Part shown: in pieces, positions 57,438 through 64,000 of the stretch
Layout: each line of letters opens with the position of its first letter
Position numbering within the stretch: position 1 is the stretch's first letter
Origin: an uncultured Clostridia bacterium
GTDB lineage: Bacteria; Bacillota; Clostridia; TANB77; CAG-508
Assembly: GCA_947623945.1 (NCBI GenBank)
Contig: CANQHU010000002.1
Span: 1-64,000, forward strand
Reading direction: 5' to 3'
Length of the DNA: 64,000 nt
Notes under the pieces: generated by a model
The model's input: only the letters and a program-made list of their open reading frames with translations
Database searches by the model: none
Told to the model about the DNA's origin: nothing
Position numbers and translations under genes: made by a program

Positions 57438-58827
57438 ATGGAAGAATTAGATTTAAAAGAATTATTTGATATGGTTTGGAGTAGAAAAACAACAATCATA
57501 TTAATAATATTAATATGCGCAGTAATAGGATTTATCTATACAATGAACTTTACAAAACCAGTTTATAGTACCTCAACAACACTATTACTAGCATCAACAA
57601 ACAATACTCAAAATAACAATACAGTAACAGTAGGAGATATAACAGTAAACTCAAAATTAGTATCAACATATAGCAGATTAATAAAAAGCAGAAAAGTAAT
57701 AGAACAAGTAAACTCAAACTTAAGTATGACAGTAAATACAAGTAATATAGCAGTGAATGCAACTAAACGGAACAGAATTAATAGAAATAATTGTAACAAA
57801 TGCAAACCCAGAAAATAGTGCCAAAATTGCAAATGAACTTACAAAAGTTTTTATAGAAAAAGTAAAAGAACTATATAATATAAGTAATGTACAAATAATA
57901 AACGAAGCACCTGTGCCAACAACCCCATCAAATATTAACCATCCAAAAGATATTGCAATATTTGTTGCAATAGGTATTGTTATATCTGCAATTTATGTAT
58001 TTATTGCAAATATATTAGACTCTACTATAAAAACAGCTGAAGCAGTAGAAGAACAATTTGGAGTATCTGTACTTGCGTCTACTCCATTATATGGAAATCA
58101 AAATAAAAACAATGCCAATAGAAGTAAAAATAGAAACGAATTAATTGTACATACAGATCCAAAAGCTCCTATCTCAGAAGTATTTAGAACATTAAGAACT
58201 AACATTCAATTTACAAATAGAAATAAAACCTTACAATCAATATTAATAACATCAACTATGCCAAGAGAAGGAAAAAGTTGGGTATCAGCTAATTTAGCAG
58301 TAACATTTGCTCAAGCAGGAAAAAAAGTTATTTTAGTAGATGCCGATATGAGAAAAGGAAGACAATGCAACATATTTAACATAGCATCAAGACCAGGACT
58401 TTCTAATTACTTATCAAATGTTGGAGATGAAGAAGAAAATTTAAGCATAGAAGAATGTATTCAAGAAACAAAAGTAGATAACTTATATGTAATATCAGCA
58501 GGTAGCATTCCACCAAACCCTTCTGAACTATTAGTTTCAGAAGAAATGTTAAACTTAGTAGAAAAATTAAAAGGAATGTGCGATATTGTTATTTTAGATG
58601 GACCACCAACACAATTAGTTACAGATGCAGTTATTTTAGCAAGAATAGTAGATTCAACTGTAATTGTAGCAGCAAGTAGAGAAACTAAAAAAGAACATTT
58701 AAGAAAAATGATTGACAACATAAGAAGTGTTGGAGGAAAAGTAGCAGGTATTGTAGTTAATAAATTAGAAGTATCAGTAAAACAATATAAAGAAACTTAT
58801 TATTACGGAGAGGAAGTTAAAAAATGA
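57438..58827 (+). CDS. Wzz/BY-kinase (CpsCD-like fusion), read through one +1 site
   Basis: 462 residues with the CGG at 57768 as a +1 shift. ATG 57438 follows AAGGGG. The Wzz domain has membrane helices at about 19-38 and 170-190. The kinase domain has STMPREGKSWVSANLA (Walker A), VILVDADMRKG (Walker A') and VILDGPP (Walker B). The tail KQYKETYYYGEEV is Tyr rich, unlike the copy at 49244. The zero frame stops at 57818. The +1 frame gives GTELIEIIVTNANPENSAKIAN, the conserved Wzz stretch. It is followed by its phosphatase, overlapping by four bases. Confidence 0.95.
57768..57770 (+). other. +1 frameshift site (CGG) in the Wzz/BY-kinase gene
   Basis: Preceding codon AAA. Skipping C gives GGA ACA GAA TTA (GTELIEI). 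The zero frame stops at 57818. Confidence 0.95.
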
Positions 58828-59607
58828 TTGACTTACATTCACATATACTGCCTGGTGTAGATGATGGAGCAAGAAATATTGATGAGACAATGCAATTATT
58901 AAGAGAAGCACAAGATGTAGGCTTTAAATCAATTATTAGTACCTCTCACTACATGGAAGGTTACTACGAAACAGCAGTGCAAGAAAGAGAAATGTTAATA
59001 CAAGCAATAAACAAAAAATTAGAGCAATACAATATAAATATAGACATATATTTAGGAAACGAAATATACTTATCAGAAAATATGATTCAACTATTAGAAG
59101 AAAAAAAGGCTTCTACAATTAATGACACAAGTTATGTACTTTTTGAAATGCCATTAAATATAGAACCCATAAATTTATATGATATTGTATATGAAATGAC
59201 ACAATATAAAATAGTACCAATTTTAGCACATCCAGAAAGATATTCCTTTGTTCAACAAGACCCAGAATTAATTTATGACTTAATAGATTTAGGAGTATTA
59301 ATGCAAGCAAATTATGCTAGTGTAGACCGGCTATTATGGGGAACGAGCACAAATTATAGTAAAAAAATTATTAGAAAATAATATGGTACATTTTTTTGGA
59401 AGTGATGTTCATAGACCAAATACAATTTATCCTAGAATACCAAAAATATTACCAAAAATAGAAGAAATAATTGGAAAAGAAGAATTAGAAAAATTAACAA
59501 CAGTAAATCCTAGTTTAGTTTTACAAAATAAAAGAATAGAAATAAAAAAACCGAATAATATAGAATTAACATTAAAAGAAAAACTAATATTAAAGTTAAA
59601 AAGATAA
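58824..59607 (+). CDS. CpsB/Wzb-type PHP tyrosine phosphatase, read through one +1 site
   Basis: 260 residues with the CGG at 59328 as a +1 shift. PHP motifs: MIDLHSHILPGVDDGA, STSHYMEGYY, LGNEIYL, LAHPERY, and, after the shift, HFFGSDVHRP. Metal ligands on both sides of the site are needed, so the truncated zero-frame product (stop at 59381) would be inactive. It dephosphorylates the BY-kinase upstream and thus controls polymer synthesis. Start overlaps that gene by four bases. Confidence 0.95.
59328..59330 (+). other. +1 frameshift site (CGG) in the PHP phosphatase
   Basis: Preceding codon GAC. Skipping C gives GGC TAT TAT GGG, the only site using GGC. The zero frame stops at 59381. Confidence 0.93.
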
Positions 59608-59624
59608 GAAAGAAGGAAAGTATA

Positions 59625-60989
59625 TTGAGACAGTATTTTGGAACAGATGGAATTAGGAGAATTGCAAATACAGAATTATCACCTGCATTAGTTTATAAAG
59701 TAGCTAAGGCAGGTGCCTATGTTTTATCAAAACATACAGATCACAGACCAACAATTTTAATTGGAAGAGATACACGTATTTCTGGAACTTTAATTGAAAG
59801 TGCTATGGTAGCAGGATTTTTAAGTTATGGAGCAAACGTAAAATTATTGGGTGTTATACCAACTCCAGCAGTAGCCTATTTAACAAGAAAATTAAATGCA
59901 GATGCAAGTGTTGTTATCTCTGCATCACACAATACATATGAATTCAATGGAATAAAATATTTCAGCAATAAAGGAATGAAAATATCAGATTCTTTAGAAG
60001 AAGAAATAGAAGAAGTTATGGATTCAGGAAAATTAGATGATTTAACTGCAGTAAATGATAAAATTGGAGTTTCAGAATATGCATTAGATTTAATTGATGA
60101 ATATGTATATTTTTTCCGCAAGCAATTTGATGATGTAATTGAAAATAATAAAAAAGACGATTTTATTGTAGGTATAGATACTGCAAATGGTGCAACATCT
60201 TATGTAGCAGAAAAAATATTTAAATCTCTAGGAATAAATTATAAAATAATAAACAATAATCCAGATGGAATAAACATAAATGAAAACTGTGGATCAACTC
60301 ATTTAGAAGGACTAAAAAAATTTGTAGTAGAAAACAAATTAAGTTTAGGAGTTGCATATGATGGCGATGGAGATAGATGTTTAGCAGTAGATGAAAATGG
60401 AAATGAAATAGATGGCGATAAATTAATGGCAATTATAGCAAGCAACTTAAAAGAAAAAGGAAACTTAAAAAAAGATACAATAGTTGCAACAGTTATGAGT
60501 AATTTAGGGCTAAATAAATATGCAAAAGAAAATGGATTAAACTTAGTTCAAACAAAAGTAGGAGACAGATATGTTTTAGAAGAAATGTTAAAAGAAGGAT
60601 ATAACATAGGAGGAGAGCAATCTGGGCACATTATATTATTAGACTATAATCCAACAGGGGATGGTATACTTACATCTTTAATGCTTATAAAAACTATTCT
60701 TGAAACAAACAAAAAAGCATCAGAACTTGGAAATATAGTAAAAATATATCCGCAAATATTAATAAATGCTAAAGTAAATTCAGAAAAAAAATATGATTAC
60801 GAAAAAAATGAAGAAATAAAAGAAGCAATTGAAAAACTAGAAAAAGAATTTGCAGGAAATGGAAGAGTTTTAATCAGACCATCTGGAACAGAGCCATTAG
60901 TAAGGGTTATGATAGAGGGCGAAAATAAAGAATACATAACCAAAAAAGCAGAGCAAATAGCCAAATTAATAGAAGAAAAATTATCGTAA
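59625..60989 (+). CDS. glmM: Phosphoglucosamine mutase
   Basis: 454 residues, TTG start behind GAAGGAAAG. YFGTDGIRRIAN start, GRDTRISG, catalytic Ser 101 in ISASHNTYEFNG, metal-binding DGDGDR, GGEQSGHI and RPSGTEPLVRVM. Makes glucosamine-1-phosphate, precursor of UDP-GlcNAc for wall and capsule. No CGG inside. Confidence 0.97.
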   Translation: MRQYFGTDGIRRIANTELSPALVYKVAKAGAYVLSKHTDHRPTILIGRDTRISGTLIESAMVAGFLSYGANVKLLGVIPTPAVAYLTRKLNADASVVISASHNTYEFNGIKYFSNKGMKISDSLEEEIEEVMDSGKLDDLTAVNDKIGVSEYALDLIDEYVYFFRKQFDDVIENNKKDDFIVGIDTANGATSYVAEKIFKSLGINYKIINNNPDGININENCGSTHLEGLKKFVVENKLSLGVAYDGDGDRCLAVDENGNEIDGDKLMAIIASNLKEKGNLKKDTIVATVMSNLGLNKYAKENGLNLVQTKVGDRYVLEEMLKEGYNIGGEQSGHIILLDYNPTGDGILTSLMLIKTILETNKKASELGNIVKIYPQILINAKVNSEKKYDYEKNEEIKEAIEKLEKEFAGNGRVLIRPSGTEPLVRVMIEGENKEYITKKAEQIAKLIEEKLS

Positions 60990-61032
60990 AAAAATTGTAA
61001 TAAAAATGTCATAAAAAAGTAATAAAAAAAGA

Positions 61033-61061
61033 TTGATAAAAAATAAAATTAGTGGTACTAT
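61033..61061 (+). promoter_or_regulatory. Promoter of the small membrane protein
   Basis: TTGATA at 61033-61038, 17 bases, TACTAT at 61056-61061. Confidence 0.55.
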
Positions 61062-61102
61062 ATTATTAGTTATTATAACAAAAGAAAATGGAGGGAATCG
61101 AA

Positions 61103-61441
61103 ATGTTTATTTTTGACATATCAAACGCACTAACTTTAATATTAATGTTGGCAGCAACAGTTTTACTAATATTTTTAGCACAAGAAATTAAAAAAAGTTA
61201 TATTAATGCTATCGTATTATTTGCATATTTAATTATACTAATTATGCATGTAGCTCAAATTGCTACATTATCAGAAGAATATAGATATTTATTATCAACA
61301 TTATCTAGATGTATAGCAATAGACTTTGTATTTGTTTTAATTAGTTTCTTTGCTTATCTATGGGTTGATGATATAGAAGCAAAAGCAGGCGGAAAGAAAA
61401 GCATTGATAACAGCTTAGATTGGTTTTGGAAAAAAGTATAA
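61103..61441 (+). CDS. Small three-helix membrane protein
   Basis: 112 residues from ATG 61103, behind GGAGGGA. Hydrophobic segments at about 7-27, 33-53 and 70-92; the short tail has DNSLDWFWKKV. I do not recognise the family. Soluble loops are short and there is no catalytic motif. It has its own promoter and terminator, between glmM and spoIIP. Confidence 0.7.
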   Translation: MFIFDISNALTLILMLAATVLLIFLAQEIKKSYINAIVLFAYLIILIMHVAQIATLSEEYRYLLSTLSRCIAIDFVFVLISFFAYLWVDDIEAKAGGKKSIDNSLDWFWKKV

Positions 61442-61463
61442 AGAAAAAGTAAAAAACGAGATA

Positions 61464-61503
61464 AAAAGGGAGAACTTAAAAAACAAAGTTCTTCTTTTTA
61501 TAT
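61464..61503 (+). terminator. Terminator after the small membrane protein
   Basis: AAAAAGGGAGAACTT pairs imperfectly with AAGTTCTTCTTTTT, ending in a T-run. Confidence 0.7.
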
Positions 61504-61581
61504 TTTAGGAAAGTCATATTATACATGGCAAATGAATATATATAGTTATAGGATAATTTTGTGGACAAGGAGAAAAGCCAA

Positions 61582-62788
61582 ATGTTTAATGTGACTGTAA
61601 TAAAAATGAAAGACATAAAAAAATATTTAATAGGAATGATAATAACCATAATAGCAGTAGTAATAGGAAGCAATTATTTCTCTACAATTTCGGAAAAATC
61701 AAAAAAAGTACAAGAATCCATATTTCAAACTAGTATGGTAGAATGTTTAGAAAGAGCAGTACCAACAGTTGGAGTTGTAAATGAAGAAAAAGACAGCTTG
61801 CAAGAAGAAATTAGCAAAATAGAAAAAGAAAATAAATTACAGGGGATTTTAAATACGCAAATAAGCACAATAAAAACAATACAAGAAAATATAAACGAAA
61901 AAAAAGTTGCAACTAAAGAAGAAGCAAAAGAACAGCCAAAAGAAGAAAATAAAGAAGAAAAAACGGAAGAAACAAAAGAAAATAAAGAAAACAAAGAAGA
62001 AAACACTGAAGAAAAATTACAAGATTCTGCAATGGCAACACAAGTAATAACAAACAATCCATTAAAAGAAAGTTTTAATAGTCAATATCAAAACATAAAA
62101 ATAAAAAACGAAACAGAATATCAATTAACAGAAGAAATGTTAACACCAGATGTCACAACAAAAAATAAAAACGTAATATTATTTCATACACATACATGTG
62201 AAAGTTATACGTCAAGTGACGCCTATCCATATACACCAACGGGGAATTTTAGGACTACAGACTTAAACTATACAGTAGTTAAAGTAGGAACAGAATTAGA
62301 AAATAGATTAAAAGAATACAATTTTAATGTAGTGCATGACACAACATATCATGATTATCCATCATATAATGGATCATATGCACATTCTTTAGCAACAGTA
62401 GAAAACTTAGTAAAAACAACGCCAAGTGATATCATTATAGATTTACATAGAGATGCAATAGGAAGTAGAAGCGATTATGCTCCAATTGTAAAAATTGGAG
62501 ACAAAGATATTGCAGCTCAAATAATGTTTGTAATTCGGAACAAATAATAGTGGTTTATGGCATCCTAATTGGAATCAAAATTTAAAATTTGCAATAAAAG
62601 TTCAACAAAAGGCAGAAGAACTTTATCCAGGATTATTTAAGCCAATAATGTTGACAAAATCAAGATACAATCAACATCTTGGAAAATGTGCAAGTATAAT
62701 AGAAGTAGGAGCAACAGGAAATACTTTAGAACAATGCCTAACAAGCATGAAATATCTAGCAAAAGTTTTAAATGAAGTTACAAAATAA
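61582..62788 (+). CDS. spoIIP: Stage II sporulation protein P, read through one +1 site
   Basis: 401 residues with the CGG at 62536 as a +1 shift. ATG 61582 chosen because AAGGAGA lies 9 bases upstream. Membrane anchor (about 15-35), a Lys/Glu-rich spacer, then the SpoIIP amidase/endopeptidase domain with FHTHTCESYTSSD, DLHRDAIG and, after the shift, IGTNNSGLWHPNWNQNL. The zero frame stops at 62547. It degrades peptidoglycan during engulfment, so the organism is likely a spore former. Confidence 0.93.
62536..62538 (+). other. +1 frameshift site (CGG) in spoIIP
   Basis: Preceding codon ATT. Skipping C gives GGA ACA AAT AAT (VIGTNN). The zero frame stops at 62547. Confidence 0.95.
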
Positions 62789-62793
62789 TAGTG

Positions 62794-62822
62794 TTGCAAA
62801 AAAAAATCAAGTATGATATAAT
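62794..62822 (+). promoter_or_regulatory. Promoter of the gene at 62844
   Basis: TTGCAA at 62794-62799, 17 bases, TATAAT at 62817-62822. Confidence 0.75.
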
Positions 62823-62843
62823 CAAGCAAATGAGGTGTAAAAA

Positions 62844-63182
62844 ATGTCAATATTAATGGCAGTATATATATTAATTTTTGTAATATTTGCTTTAGTTGCT
62901 TATGCAATATTGCAAATAAAATTATTTGGTATAAAAATAAAAGATTTTTGGACTTTTATTGAAGCAAATCAAATGTTAGATAAATTATATAAATTTGCTA
63001 GGCAATATGAAAGCATGTCACCACAAGAGCAATTAATTTATCTAGCAGAAGCAGAAAAAATATTCAAGGCTTTTGATAATGTCCCAGACACATTATGGGA
63101 AGAAGAATATGATAAATATAAAACAGTATTATCAAAATATAAAGATATAAAAATGATTCGTTGGGCAGAAGAAAACAAATAA
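62844..63182 (+). CDS. Hypothetical membrane-anchored protein
   Basis: 112 residues. One membrane helix at about 3-25, then a charged helical domain (about 35-112). I do not recognise the family. GAGGTG precedes the ATG, and the gene is bounded by a promoter and a strong terminator. It may be a small spore or envelope protein, which is only a guess from position after spoIIP. Confidence 0.65.
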   Translation: MSILMAVYILIFVIFALVAYAILQIKLFGIKIKDFWTFIEANQMLDKLYKFARQYESMSPQEQLIYLAEAEKIFKAFDNVPDTLWEEEYDKYKTVLSKYKDIKMIRWAEENK

Positions 63183-63187
63183 AAAAT

Positions 63188-63219
63188 AGGACTGAACTAT
63201 ATTTTAAAAGTTCAGTCCT
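63188..63219. terminator. Bidirectional terminator
   Basis: AGGACTGAACT and AGTTCAGTCCT form a perfect 11-bp stem between two convergent genes, with A/T-rich flanks on both sides. Confidence 0.9.
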
Positions 63220-63236
63220 TAAAAATATTATTCAAT

Positions 63237-63773
63237 TTAAATTCTAATAACTAATAAACTTAGTAACAAATAAGCATAACGAGAAGCCTTTCTCATTAAT
63301 ATTCTATTTTTCATTATTTCTAAAGATTCAGAAAGAGCACAATATTTATCAACAAAAGTTAAAATAAAACCTTCAAATGATTTTGGAACAGCAAGGGTAA
63401 CTGGCCACATATGTTTTAAAATAATGTCTTTTTCTTTATCATTTAAATCAAACAATTTACTTGCATTTTCACAAGCAGTTTTTCCATGAGTGAAAGCATG
63501 AAGGCCTTTTCTACCATCTTGTCTTTTTCGCCAATCATATAAAAACAAATCATGAAGCATTGCTGCACGCGTAGCAGATATATAATCTAAGTGATATTTT
63601 TTACAAATAAGAAAACAATAATAAGCTGCAACATAACAATGTTCATAACAACTAGTTTCATAGTGTTGTCTGTAGTTTTTCATTTGTTGAACTGTATCAT
63701 TTGCAACTAAATCTTTTATAATATTTTGAAATTCTTCATCTGCTTCAGAAGAAGCCTGTATGTATGGTTTCAT
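63237..63773 (-). CDS. HD-domain phosphohydrolase
   Basis: 178 residues. HD motif in RAAMLHDLFLYDW, preceded by HCYVAAYYCFLICKKYHLD and followed by HAFTHGKTACENASKLF and ILKHMWPVT, giving the further His and Asp ligands. Typical of small single-domain HD proteins; substrate unknown. Transcribed against the neighbouring genes. Confidence 0.85.
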   Translation of the reverse strand: MKPYIQASSEADEEFQNIIKDLVANDTVQQMKNYRQHYETSCYEHCYVAAYYCFLICKKYHLDYISATRAAMLHDLFLYDWRKRQDGRKGLHAFTHGKTACENASKLFDLNDKEKDIILKHMWPVTLAVPKSFEGFILTFVDKYCALSESLEIMKNRILMRKASRYAYLLLSLLVIRI

Positions 63774-63854
63774 ATTAAATACCTCGTATTTTCATATGTA
63801 TTTCACTATTAATTATACCATTTTATAATAAATAATGCAAATTTTGTCTATTAA

Positions 63855-64000
<146 letters not shown>

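Overview
The window is AT-rich, spore-former-type Bacillota DNA, most likely from an uncultured gut-type clostridium. This rests on the very low GC, AGA-dominated arginine codons, strong Shine-Dalgarno sites, a SpoIIP gene, a class B sortase and the firmicute rimP-nusA-rnpM-ylxQ-infB-rbfA-nrnA-truB operon. Nearly every gene is on the plus strand. No rRNA, tRNA or CRISPR array was seen.

Layout. 0.1-3.8 kb: a small acidic protein, a DUF1016-type nuclease, and decayed mobile DNA (a MobV relaxase remnant and a serine recombinase with internal deletions). 3.9-8.7 kb: an AAA/PD-(D/E)XK protein and two membrane glycosyltransferases. 8.7-16.0 kb: the translation operon behind a rimP-leader hairpin. 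16-28.7 kb: a HipA-like kinase, a class A penicillin-binding protein, cysS, galE, a DUF4143 ATPase, a HepT-like protein, argS, an LCP ligase and a sortase. 28.8-30.3 kb: a sortase-anchored surface protein. 30.5-51.7 kb: a large exopolysaccharide/capsule locus (priming transferase, glycosyltransferases, two TupA-like ATP-grasp proteins, Wzy-type polymerase, pyruvyl transferase with an FrhB-like partner, flippase, short-chain dehydrogenases, acyltransferases, UDP-sugar enzymes, Wzz/BY-kinase). 51.8-57.4 kb: a defence/toxin-antitoxin islet. 57.4-61 kb: a second Wzz/BY-kinase, its PHP phosphatase and glmM. 61-64 kb: spoIIP, small genes, an HD protein and the end of asd.

The main discovery is about decoding. 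Thirteen reading frames, nearly all for housekeeping or envelope proteins that should be intact, are broken 18 times. Every break has the same form: an in-frame CGG whose C must be skipped so that the next codon is GGN (Gly), which restores the family's conserved sequence. I hand-scanned the window for CGG. The triplet occurs roughly sixty times out of frame inside intact genes, but I found no in-frame CGG that is read as a sense codon. CGG therefore appears to be unassigned as arginine and to act as a +1 frameshift (or quadruplet CGGN = Gly) signal. argS carries three sites, and the penicillin-binding protein carries two in consecutive codons. I treat these genes as functional, full-length CDSs.

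Other notable points are two simple-sequence contingency loci inside the polysaccharide cluster (an 11-G tract that switches a dehydrogenase off and an (AC)20 tract inside an acyltransferase), a flippase fused to a seven-repeat probable beta-propeller, a TIGR04255-like/small protein/metallo-beta-lactamase operon, and several recombination scars made of duplicated gene ends.
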